Assembly (NCBI GenBank): GCA_001281695.1
Contig: LJIE01000001.1
Coordinates: 3,867,521-3,931,520, forward strand
Reading direction: 5' to 3'
DNA length: 64,000 nucleotides
From: a bacterium 336/3
GTDB taxonomy: Bacteria > Bacteroidota > Bacteroidia > Cytophagales > Thermonemataceae
Shown piece by piece: positions 35,994-43,792 of this stretch. A program made the position numbers and the translations under genes. The notes beneath the pieces were generated by a model that was not told the origin of the DNA, made no database searches, and saw nothing but the letters and a program-made list of their open reading frames with translations. How positions within the stretch are numbered: the first letter of the stretch is position 1; every line of letters starts with the position of its first letter.

Positions 35994-37499
35994 ATGGAAA
36001 ACAATGAGTTAATCCAAGAAAAAGCAGAAAATAGTGAAGATTTTTTACTCTCCAAAGAAAAGTTTTGGACTGTACATATCCAAAAAAATAAAGCCAAACA
36101 GATTACAATCAGCAATCTTAGAATTATTAGTATTCTGAAAGGATTAGGCTATTATCGACATGATTTGGACAATGATGCCCATACATTTGTACATATTGAG
36201 AACAACATAGTCAGAGAAGTATCTGAAAAAACTATCAGAGATGTATTTTTTTCTCATATTGAAAAGATGCCTTCCAAATTAGAAAAAAATCTAACTAGAG
36301 ATGAACTCCTCGAAAAACTACATGCTGGTATTGATTCTTATCTATCCAAGTCAAAATTAGAAAGATTAAACCTCAATACTCCTTTAATGTTTGTTCAAGA
36401 TACCAAAGAACAAGCCTTTTTTTTCTTTAAGAATGGATATGTGTGTGTGGATAAGGACAAGATTGAGCTTAAACCTTATTCAGAGCTACATGGATTTATT
36501 TGGAAAAATCAGATTGTAAATAAAGAACTTACAATAAAAGCCATCAATGAAAAGGAATTATCTCAGAATGGTGTTTTCTCAAAGTTTGTTTCATTTATCT
36601 CTAAACAAGATGATCCAAGAGTTCGACAGTTAGCTTCACTCATGGGCTACTTACTACATAATTATAGGCATGGTAAAAGGAAATCTGTATGTTTTACAGA
36701 CAGCAGTTTGGAAGATTCCAACAATGGACGCTCAGGTAAAACACTCCTTGCTAAATCGCTTGGCAAGCTAAAATCTTATACTGAAATAGCAGGAAAAGAC
36801 TTTGATCCCAAAAACAAGCATAAATATCAAAGTTGTCAGCTAGACACTCAAATAGTCCATATTAATGATGCCAGAAATAACTTTCAATTTGAAGCTCTCT
36901 ATAATGATATTACAGAGGGCTTAAACGTTGAAAAAAAGAACAAAAATCCTTTTATCATACAGCCCAGAATGATTATCAGTTCTAATAAGCCTTTGCGTAT
37001 AGAGGGAGCATCAGACAGAGATAGAGTAGTAGAGTTTGAACTTGATAATTACTTCTCAGATAGGCACTCCCCTATCAATGAATTTGGACATATCTTTTTT
37101 GAAGAATGGGATCAAGAAGAATGGAATAAATTCTACAATTTCATGTTTTGGTGTATCAAAGAATATTTCAATACAGGACTCCAAGAACCTGAAAACACCA
37201 GCCTCCCCATCAGAAAGATAAGAAATGAAACTTCCATCGAGTTCTTTGAATGGATAGAATTGAAGTCAGAAGAATTTATAGAATCTATTACAAAGCAGGC
37301 TTGGTTCGATAAAAAAGAATTATTCAATGAGTTCAAGAATCAAAATCCTGATGAAAATGAAAAGTTAAAGCAAAGAACCTTCACAGTATGGTTCAAAAAG
37401 TATTGTGCTTACAAGAAGCTAAAGGTGAAAGAGGAAAAGAGGAGAAATCCTGTTAATCCAAAGGAGTTTCTTGAATTAATTGCATTTGAGCCATTCTAA
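35994..37499 (+). CDS. SF3-type helicase / replication initiator-like ATPase
   Basis: Encodes 501 residues. The C-terminal half carries NNGRSGKTLLAK (Walker A, about 242-253), IVHINDAR (Walker B-like) and IISSNKPL (motif C with the sensor asparagine). This is the superfamily 3 helicase pattern of phage and plasmid replication proteins. The N-terminal 200 residues are not recognised and could bind the origin. It lies between the integrase and the iteron-rich tract, with the primase-like gene beyond, which suggests autonomous replication of the excised island. Confidence 0.8.
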   Translation: MENNELIQEKAENSEDFLLSKEKFWTVHIQKNKAKQITISNLRIISILKGLGYYRHDLDNDAHTFVHIENNIVREVSEKTIRDVFFSHIEKMPSKLEKNLTRDELLEKLHAGIDSYLSKSKLERLNLNTPLMFVQDTKEQAFFFFKNGYVCVDKDKIELKPYSELHGFIWKNQIVNKELTIKAINEKELSQNGVFSKFVSFISKQDDPRVRQLASLMGYLLHNYRHGKRKSVCFTDSSLEDSNNGRSGKTLLAKSLGKLKSYTEIAGKDFDPKNKHKYQSCQLDTQIVHINDARNNFQFEALYNDITEGLNVEKKNKNPFIIQPRMIISSNKPLRIEGASDRDRVVEFELDNYFSDRHSPINEFGHIFFEEWDQEEWNKFYNFMFWCIKEYFNTGLQEPENTSLPIRKIRNETSIEFFEWIELKSEEFIESITKQAWFDKKELFNEFKNQNPDENEKLKQRTFTVWFKKYCAYKKLKVKEEKRRNPVNPKEFLELIAFEPF

Positions 37500-38122
37500 G
37501 GCTGATAAAAGAAAAACCCATAATGGTTTTTATATATTATATATATACCCCTCTCTCCCTATTTTTTAAAGAATAATAAAGAACAGAGGCACAAATCTGA
37601 GTATCAATATTTTAGACAAACAACACATAAATAACATTTCATGTTTATAAGACACAAAAACAGTAAAATACTGATAATGAATATTTAGCAAAAAAAAACA
37701 TAAGGCACACACCTGATTATGAATATTTTATGCGTAATAATTCCACTTGAATGATAGAGAATATTTTTTGTGCGTTATAGTGCTTTATGAATACTTATAA
37801 TTAAAATCTTAATAATCAACATATTATATCTTTTTTTTATAAATTTTAGAACCTCTTGTTCCTTATGATAACTGATTGTTCTTTACCTGTTCCTTATATA
37901 AAATATTGATATTCAGTTTTGTACCTCTGTGCATTAAGAAATGGAGAAAAATATATAGGGAGGGTAGTATTTTAGTAACACTTGATTTAGCGATGAATTA
38001 GAAAATTATAATCCTGATTATTAATACTTTACAAAAAATAAATACTTGTATTTTTCATATTTCAAAACACTGATAACCAATATTTTACACTCATTAAATC
38101 ACTATAAATCTATTATAACTTT
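37500..38122 (+). other. Putative replication origin (iteron-rich AT tract)
   Basis: This 623-bp gene-free tract contains at least six copies of a 19-nt unit close to CTGATTATNAATATTTTA. They are at 37597-37615, 37671-37689, 37713-37731, 37898-37916 (inverted), 38014-38032 and 38070-38088. A longer imperfect inverted repeat pairs about 37547-37613 with about 37900-37965 (both hold CAGAGG(C/T)ACAAA next to an iteron). Lying between helicase and primase genes, it is the best candidate for oriV. Confidence 0.65.
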
Positions 38123-39001
38123 ATGAAACCAATATCTGAAATTGAGAAAGCTAAGAGTTATCCTATCCGAGAACTTCTCAGTGATTACGGACACCAGCCT
38201 ATTAGAGAGTCAAATGGTACACTCTTATATCAAAACCCTTTGAGGACTGAAAAAGAACCCAGTTTTTATGTCTATCCTGCTACCAATACTTTCTGGGACT
38301 ATGGAAGTGGAGAAAAGAAGTATTCAGTCATAGATCTACTCATGCTTTTAGAAAACATCAGCTTCCCAAAGGCTGTGGATATGATTTTGGAAAAGAATTT
38401 TTCCTTTATCAGTCCTGTACTATCTAAAAAAGAACCTCAGGAGAAATACTTTAAAGTAGACAGTATTAAGCCCCTATCTAATCCTTACTTCATTAAATAT
38501 GTAGAGAAACGTAAAATAAACATTGAGTTTGCAAAAAAATATCTGAAGGAAATATATTACAAAACCTCACAGAATCAACCTCAAAGTTACTTTGGAATAG
38601 GTATGGAGAATCAAAGTGGAGGCTTTGAAGTAAAAAATAGTAAATCAGGCAAATACTACTGTTTGGGTTCAAAAGATGCTACCATCATTAAAAATCCACA
38701 ATATAGAACATGGAGTATCTTTGAAGGTATGTTTGATTTTCTAGCATCCATGACCTATTTCAAGAAGCTTATTGAATCCAATGTCATCATTCTACACACA
38801 ATCAATACAGCTGAGAAAATACTCGAAGTACCCACTCCTGATACTGAAAAAGTCTATTTGTTTTTAGATAATGACTCCGCAGGAAGTAAAGCAACTGACC
38901 AACTCACCAGCCATTTTAGCCAATTTTTCCAAGTGATAGATTGTCGTGGATCTTATCAGGATTATAAAGATTTTAATGATTTTTTGATGCTAAAAAAGTA
39001 G
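38123..39001 (+). CDS. TOPRIM primase-like protein
   Basis: Encodes 292 residues. The N-terminal part follows the CHC2 primase zinc domain (YQNPLRTEKEPSFYVYP then TFWDYGSGEKKYSVIDLLML) but lacks the zinc-binding cysteines. The C-terminal TOPRIM domain shows WSIFEGMFDFLAS (E of motif 1) and YLFLDNDSAGSKAT (the DxD motif). It should make primers for island replication together with the SF3 helicase. Such short primases are common in Bacteroidota mobile elements. It is the last gene before the right end. Confidence 0.8.
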   Translation: MKPISEIEKAKSYPIRELLSDYGHQPIRESNGTLLYQNPLRTEKEPSFYVYPATNTFWDYGSGEKKYSVIDLLMLLENISFPKAVDMILEKNFSFISPVLSKKEPQEKYFKVDSIKPLSNPYFIKYVEKRKINIEFAKKYLKEIYYKTSQNQPQSYFGIGMENQSGGFEVKNSKSGKYYCLGSKDATIIKNPQYRTWSIFEGMFDFLASMTYFKKLIESNVIILHTINTAEKILEVPTPDTEKVYLFLDNDSAGSKATDQLTSHFSQFFQVIDCRGSYQDYKDFNDFLMLKK

Positions 39002-39025
39002 CTTTGTAAGTATTTCATAATCAAT

Positions 39026-39048
39026 ATTTTATAACAAAACTACCGCAA
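39026..39048. repeat. Possible integrase arm site, right end
   Basis: Inverted match of 8429-8450 (core ACAAAACTACC), 25 bp after the primase stop. A further iteron-like CATAATCAATATTTTA overlaps it. Confidence 0.4.
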
Positions 39049-39079
39049 TTTAAAATTCAAAGTGTGAATTATTAATATG

Positions 39080-39118
39080 AAGCCCTTAAATTACTCATTT
39101 ATAGTAGTTTAAGGGCTT
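39080..39118 (+). terminator. Terminator after the primase-like gene
   Basis: A long stem (AAGCCCTTAAA..., 39080-39095, with ...TTTAAGGGCTT, 39103-39118) is followed by an A/T-rich tail. Confidence 0.7.
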
Positions 39119-39162
39119 AAAAATTTTCTCTTTTTTAGATACCTTTTCAAATTTTAGGCAAA

Positions 39163-39195
39163 AAAAGTGCCTCTATTGAACGTAGAGGCACTTTT
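39163..39195 (-). terminator. Island-borne terminator of tRNA-Arg
   Basis: A perfect 13-bp stem (39163-39175 with 39183-39195, core AGTGCCTCTA) with a 7-nt loop and a T run on the minus strand lies immediately after the tRNA. It is inside the island and differs in sequence from the chromosomal terminator at 8316-8346. Confidence 0.85.
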
Positions 39196-39213
39196 GTGAA
39201 CTCGTAGGGAGTC
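39192..39213. repeat. Right attachment site of the genomic island (attR)
   Basis: These 22 bp are identical to 8351-8372 and overlap the last 17 nt of tRNA-Arg. The island (about 30.8 kb) lies between the two copies. The intact tRNA gene is on this side. Confidence 0.9.
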
Positions 39214-39270
39214 GAACCCCAAACCTTCTGATCCGTAGTCAGATGCTCTATCCAATTGAGCTACGAGTCC
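39197..39270 (-). tRNA. tRNA-Arg (anticodon ACG)
   Basis: The 74-nt cloverleaf folds well: acceptor GGACTCG/CGAGTTC (one G-U), D-arm GCTC/GAGC, anticodon stem TCTGA/TCAGA with loop CTACGGA, T-arm with loop TTCGACT, and discriminator A. CCA is not encoded. The ACG anticodon (read as ICG) decodes CGU/CGC/CGA. It lies 47 nt downstream of rpsJ on the same strand and is the integration target. Confidence 0.95.
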
Positions 39271-39316
39271 AAATTGGATTGCAAATATAGGAACTTACAT
39301 TTACAATCCAAAAAAA

Positions 39317-39622
39317 TTATACTTTAATTTTTACATCAACACCACTTGGTAACTCCAATTTCATCAAAGCATCTACAATTTTAGGGCTTGTTGAATAAAT
39401 ATCAATCAATCTTTTGTAAGTACAAAGTTGGAATTGCTCACGAGATTTTTTGTTTACGTGAGGTGAACGCAATACTGTAAAGATTTCTTTACGAGTAGGC
39501 AAAGGAATTGGTCCGCTTACTACAGCACCATTGTCTTTCACAGCCTTCACGATTTTAGCAGCAGATTTATCTACTAAGTTGTGATCGTAAGATTTTAATT
39601 TAATTCTAATTTTTTGGCTCAT
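39317..39622 (-). CDS. rpsJ: 30S ribosomal protein S10
   Basis: Encodes 101 residues with the typical S10 start ([17 protein letters not shown]), the GPIPLPT loop and the [14 protein letters not shown] segment. It is part of the small-subunit head and, in other bacteria, also of the NusB-NusE antitermination complex. It is the last gene of the str operon here. In most relatives the S10 cluster (rplC and others) follows, but here tRNA-Arg follows. Confidence 0.97.
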   Translation of the reverse strand: MSQKIRIKLKSYDHNLVDKSAAKIVKAVKDNGAVVSGPIPLPTRKEIFTVLRSPHVNKKSREQFQLCTYKRLIDIYSTSPKIVDALMKLELPSGVDVKIKV

Positions 39623-39763
39623 TTTTTTTTGAGTTACAGATACTCTTTTGTATCAAATGATAGACGCTGTTTTGATAAAACACTTTTGAAAGCGTCATTT
39701 ATTCCAAAAGTATTTTTAATATTGAAAAGTACAGAGTTTTAAGGCTCTGTACTTTGTATAATC

Positions 39764-41890
39764 TTAGTTAGCTTTTGCTCCTTTTACGTCAGCAATTACT
39801 TTATCTGCAAAGTTCTGAGGAACGAAGTCGTAATGCGAAAACGTAAGTGTTGCTGAAGCACGACCAGAAGAAATTGTACGCAAAGTAGTAACATAACCAA
39901 ATAGTTCTGATAAAGGAACATCAGCTTTGATTACTTGAGCACCACCTTTTGTATCCATTCCTTTCATTAAACCTCTTCTACGGTTCAAGTCACCAGTGAT
40001 AGGACCAGTAAACTCATCAGGAGTTACTACTTCTACACCCATGATAGGTTCCATCAATCTTGGAGTAGCTTTCTTAGCAGCCTCTTTGAATCCAATAGAT
40101 GCAGCCATCTCGAAAGAGAATGAATCCGAGTCCACATCATGGTAAGAACCATGGAACAAACGAACTTTCATTGAATCAATAGGATAACCAGCCAAAGGAC
40201 CGTTTTTCATAGCAGCTTCAAAACCTTTCTGAACTGAAGGGATAAATTCTCTTGGAATCACACCACCTACAATATCATTTACAAATTCCAAACCAGCTTT
40301 ATCATCTTCACGGGGACCGATTTCAAATACGATATCAGCGAATTTACCACGACCACCTGATTGTTTCTTATAAACTTCTTTATGTTCTACAGTTCCTGTA
40401 AGAGCTTCTTTATAAGCTACTTGAGGAGCACCTTGGTTCACTTCAACCTTGAATTCACGCTTCATACGGTCTAAGATGATTTCCAAGTGCAATTCACCCA
40501 TACCACGTAATATAGTTTGTCCTGTTTCTTGGTCAGTGAAAATACTCAAAGTAGGGTCTTCTTCTAAAAGTTTTGCAATTGCAATACCCATTTTATCTAC
40601 ATCAGCTTGTGTTTTTGGCTCAATAGCATAACCAATTACAGGCTCAGGGAAACTCATTGATTCTAAAACAATAGGACTGTTTTCATCACAAAGTGTATCA
40701 CCTGTCTTGATATCTTTGAAACCAACACCAGCACAAATATCACCAGCTTCTACTCTATCAATAGGGTTTTGTTTGTTAGCGTGCATTTGCATCAAACGAG
40801 AGATACGTTCTTTTTTACCAGTACGCATGTTCAATACATAAGAACCAGCGTCCAAAGCACCAGAATATACACGGAAGAAACACAAACGTCCTACATAAGG
40901 GTCAGTTGCAATTTTGAATGCCAAAGCTGCAAAAGGCTCTTTTACATCAGGTTTACGCTCAATTTCACCTTCTGTATCAGGGTTGATACCTTTAGCAGGA
41001 GGTAAATCTAATGGAGAAGGTAAGAATTCGCAAACAGCATCCAATAAAGTCTGAACACCTTTGTTTTTAAAGGCAGAACCACACATTACAGGTTGCATTG
41101 TCATATCAATTACTGCTTTACGAATAGCTGCACGCATTTCTTCAGGAGTAATAGAATCTGCATCTTCAAAGAATTTCTCTAATAATTTATCATCGTAAGA
41201 AGCTACAGCCTCTACCAAGTTTTGTCTCCACTGAACAACTTCTTCTTTTAAGTCCTCAGGGATAGGAATCACTTGGAAGGTTCTTCCTTCATCAGATTCA
41301 TTCCATACAATTGCTTGATTTGTAATTAAATCTACTACACCTTTAAATGTCTCTTCAGCACCAATGGGAACTTGCAAAGGAACAGGATTACCACCTAATT
41401 TCTCTTTAATTTCCTTAACAGCTTTGAAGAAGTCAGCACCAGCTCTATCCATTTTGTTTACGAAACAGATACGAGGCACATAGTATTTATCCATTTGTCT
41501 CCAAACTGTTTCAGATTGAGGCTCAACGCCAGAAACAGAACAGAACAAAGCGATAGCACCATCCAATACACGCAAAGAACGTTCTACCTCAACAGTAAAG
41601 TCCACGTGACCAGGGGTGTCAATCAAGTTGATGCTAAAAGTTTTAGTATCTGGTGTCATTTCTCCTTGTACAGTTGGGTAGTTCCAACGGGTAGAAGTAG
41701 CAGCCGATGTGATAGTAATACCACGCTCTTGCTCTTGCTCCATCCAGTCCATTGTTGCAGCACCTTCGTGTACTTCACCAATTTTGTGCGTTTTACCAGT
41801 ATAGTAGAGAATACGCTCAGAAGTGGTTGTTTTACCTGCATCGATGTGAGCAGAGATACCAATATTTCTGAGATACTTTAAATCAGCCAT
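39764..41890 (-). CDS. fusA: Elongation factor G
   Basis: Encodes 708 residues. G1 [12 protein letters not shown], the switch-2 motif DTPGHVDF and the guanine motif NKMDRAGAD are present, followed by domains II-V in full. It catalyses GTP-dependent translocation of the ribosome. It is located between rpsG and rpsJ as in the classical str operon, with 141 nt to rpsJ and 37 nt from rpsG. Confidence 0.98.
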   Translation of the reverse strand: MADLKYLRNIGISAHIDAGKTTTSERILYYTGKTHKIGEVHEGAATMDWMEQEQERGITITSAATSTRWNYPTVQGEMTPDTKTFSINLIDTPGHVDFTVEVERSLRVLDGAIALFCSVSGVEPQSETVWRQMDKYYVPRICFVNKMDRAGADFFKAVKEIKEKLGGNPVPLQVPIGAEETFKGVVDLITNQAIVWNESDEGRTFQVIPIPEDLKEEVVQWRQNLVEAVASYDDKLLEKFFEDADSITPEEMRAAIRKAVIDMTMQPVMCGSAFKNKGVQTLLDAVCEFLPSPLDLPPAKGINPDTEGEIERKPDVKEPFAALAFKIATDPYVGRLCFFRVYSGALDAGSYVLNMRTGKKERISRLMQMHANKQNPIDRVEAGDICAGVGFKDIKTGDTLCDENSPIVLESMSFPEPVIGYAIEPKTQADVDKMGIAIAKLLEEDPTLSIFTDQETGQTILRGMGELHLEIILDRMKREFKVEVNQGAPQVAYKEALTGTVEHKEVYKKQSGGRGKFADIVFEIGPREDDKAGLEFVNDIVGGVIPREFIPSVQKGFEAAMKNGPLAGYPIDSMKVRLFHGSYHDVDSDSFSFEMAASIGFKEAAKKATPRLMEPIMGVEVVTPDEFTGPITGDLNRRRGLMKGMDTKGGAQVIKADVPLSELFGYVTTLRTISSGRASATLTFSHYDFVPQNFADKVIADVKGAKAN

Positions 41891-41927
41891 TGTTGTATGG
41901 TTTTATGAGTATATATAAATAATGAAA

Positions 41928-42395
41928 TTAGAATTTAAAATGAGAGAATGCTTTGTTAGCTTCTGCCATTCTGTGAGTATCATCTTTCTTCTTCACAGCA
42001 GCACCTTCACCTTTAGCAGCTGCTATAATTTCACTTGATAAACATTCTTTCATGGTTTTATCGTTACGCATACGAGCATATTTGATAAGCCATTTGATGC
42101 CTAAAGAAGTTTTACGATCAGGGCGAACTTCTGTAGGTACTTGAAAAGTAGCACCACCCACTCTACGGCTTCTTACTTCTACACTAGGCATTACATTGTT
42201 TAATGCTTTTCTCCAAACTTCTAAGCCATCTTCTTTTGTTTTTTCAGCTACCATATCAATGGCATCATAAAATATAGTATAGGCAATACTTTTCTTGCCA
42301 TCGTACATCAAGCTATTTACAAACTTGGTTACCAGAGTATCCTTAAATTTAGGATCAGGTAATACGTATCTTTTTTTAGGTTTTGCTTTTCTCAT
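41928..42395 (-). CDS. rpsG: 30S ribosomal protein S7
   Basis: Encodes 155 residues, the normal length. The start [17 protein letters not shown] and the conserved core [17 protein letters not shown] identify S7, which nucleates assembly of the 16S rRNA 3' domain. It lies 141 nt after rpsL. Confidence 0.98.
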   Translation of the reverse strand: MRKAKPKKRYVLPDPKFKDTLVTKFVNSLMYDGKKSIAYTIFYDAIDMVAEKTKEDGLEVWRKALNNVMPSVEVRSRRVGGATFQVPTEVRPDRKTSLGIKWLIKYARMRNDKTMKECLSSEIIAAAKGEGAAVKKKDDTHRMAEANKAFSHFKF

Positions 42396-42536
42396 ATTTG
42401 TTGTAGTTACTCAACCGAAACTCTATCGGCTGTTGTTCTTCACATTATAATTTTAAATGAAGTTGGCTTTTAGCCTGTGAATTTAGTAATTAATTTCCAA
42501 GAGATGCATAGCATCATTGATTACTAAATCTTTAAA

Positions 42537-42959
42537 TTATTTTTTCTTACCTGCGGGTTTGCCTTTTCCAGTCGCAGCTACCTGTCCTGGTTTAGGGCGT
42601 TTTGCACCATATTTAGAACGGCGTTGGCGACGATTTGCCACACCAGCAGTGTCTAATGCACCACGTACAATGTGATAACGAACACCAGGTAAATCTTTCA
42701 CACGACCACCACGAATCAAAACGATTGAGTGTTCTTGAAGATTATGACCTTCACCTGGAATGTAGGCAATTACTTCTTGTTGGTTAGACAAGCGTACTTT
42801 GGCTACTTTACGCAAAGCCGAATTTGGCTTTTTAGGCGTAGTAGTATATACCTTTGTACATACGCCACGCTTTTGAGGGCAAGCATCAAGAGCAGGCGAC
42901 TTGGATTTCGCTTTCTTTACTTCCCTTCCTTTTCTTACTAGTTGCTGTATAGTAGGCAT
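42537..42959 (-). CDS. rpsL: 30S ribosomal protein S12
   Basis: Encodes 140 residues. The decoding-site loop [16 protein letters not shown] and the loop [13 protein letters not shown] carry the lysines that are wild type in streptomycin-sensitive bacteria. The C-terminal tail is lysine/glycine-rich and longer than in E. coli. It is the first gene of the str operon, behind a consensus Bacteroidota promoter. Confidence 0.98.
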   Translation of the reverse strand: MPTIQQLVRKGREVKKAKSKSPALDACPQKRGVCTKVYTTTPKKPNSALRKVAKVRLSNQQEVIAYIPGEGHNLQEHSIVLIRGGRVKDLPGVRYHIVRGALDTAGVANRRQRRSKYGAKRPKPGQVAATGKGKPAGKKK

Positions 42960-42997
42960 TTATTAATAAATTTTGGATTATTTTAATTTTTGAAGTG

Positions 42998-43028
42998 CAA
43001 AGGTACAAAGAAAAAATCATTGTACAAA
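42998..43028 (-). promoter_or_regulatory. Bacteroidota-type promoter of the str operon
   Basis: On the minus strand TTTG (43025-43028) is followed after 19 nt by TACCTTTG (42998-43005). This matches the Bacteroidota primary sigma consensus TTTG-N19-TAnnTTTG exactly. The rpsL start is about 40 nt downstream. Confidence 0.7.
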
Positions 43029-43075
43029 TTTTTTCTCAAAATTTGCATTAGATGAGTCCTGATTTTCAAAATGAT

Positions 43076-43104
43076 AAAGCCTACTTGATAACTAAGTAGG
43101 CTTT
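43076..43104 (-). terminator. Weak terminator after the 76-residue protein gene
   Basis: An 11-bp stem (AAAGCCTACTT with AAGTAGGCTTT) and 7-nt loop, with only a short T tail on the minus strand. Confidence 0.5.
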
Positions 43105-43138
43105 AAGATTAGGTATTTTTTTGATTTACAGCACAATG

Positions 43139-43369
43139 CTAAGCCAACACAGCTACTGGTAGTTCCATTTTATATAATTCTTGAATTGTTTTTTTTACAG
43201 CTTCTACCAATTCATTCTCTAAATTGATGGTGTTGGCAGGAGTTTCTAAATCCGCCAAACCTAAGCTTTTAGTTCTAAACAAATCTAAATTTTTCATAAC
43301 TACTCTTTGCCATGCAACAGGTGAAATGTTTTCATCACACCATTTTTTTATGCTCAATGCATTTGCCAT
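43139..43369 (-). CDS. Small protein of unknown function (76 residues)
   Basis: Encodes 76 residues. The first half (IKKWCDENISPVAWQRVVMKNL) is shared with the frameshifted gene immediately upstream, so this is the intact member of a tandem pair. The second half is helical (ENELVEAVKKTIQELYKMEL). No signal, cysteine pattern or known family. A peptide precursor or toxin/antitoxin-like role is possible but unsupported. Confidence 0.6.
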   Translation of the reverse strand: MANALSIKKWCDENISPVAWQRVVMKNLDLFRTKSLGLADLETPANTINLENELVEAVKKTIQELYKMELPVAVLA

Positions 43370-43387
43370 AATTTTATTATTAAATTT

Positions 43388-43625
43388 TTAAACAAAAACC
43401 AACTCTGCTACTAACTGAGTTTGGTACAATTCTTCTACACAAGATGCTATAATTACATAAGCATCCTCAGACAACACTTAATGTTGCAACAGGGTTCATC
43501 AAGTCAGAAAGTTCAAAACCATATTCTCTTAATTGAGGCAATGATTTTACAACAACTCTCTGCCAAGAAACAGGCGAAATATTTTCATTGCACCAATTTT
43601 GGATTTTTTCAGCAGAAATCATCAT
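43388..43625 (-). pseudogene. Frameshifted paralogue of the 76-residue protein
   Basis: Starting at 43625, the product begins MMISAEKIQNWCNENISPVS, then WQRVVVKSL, close to the downstream protein, but stops at 43467-43469 after 52 residues. In another frame the DNA goes on with SEDAYVIIASCVEELYQTQL and ends at 43388-43390, matching the C-terminal helix (VEELY versus IQELY) and restoring a length of about 76-78. The shift lies within 43467-43482. It is a recent inactivation or, less likely, programmed frameshifting. Confidence 0.6.
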
Positions 43626-43792
43626 AGCTTATTATTTTCAAGAATGAAAAGTTTAAAGGTATTGGTGCTCATTTTTATTTACTAATCAAACATATTATTT
43701 ATAGAATAGTTTTGATTTAGCATACAAATTTATAAAAAATATGAAGATAAACAATTTTTTTTTCATGAACACCAGCTTTGCGTATGTACCTT

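Noticed and set aside
40449-41881. Open frames antisense to fusA
   Set aside because: fusA is strongly conserved and complete. The antisense frames arise from its codon composition.
42537-42959. Possible streptomycin-resistance allele of rpsL
   Set aside because: The lysines in KKPNSALRK and GRVKDLPG are the wild-type ones.
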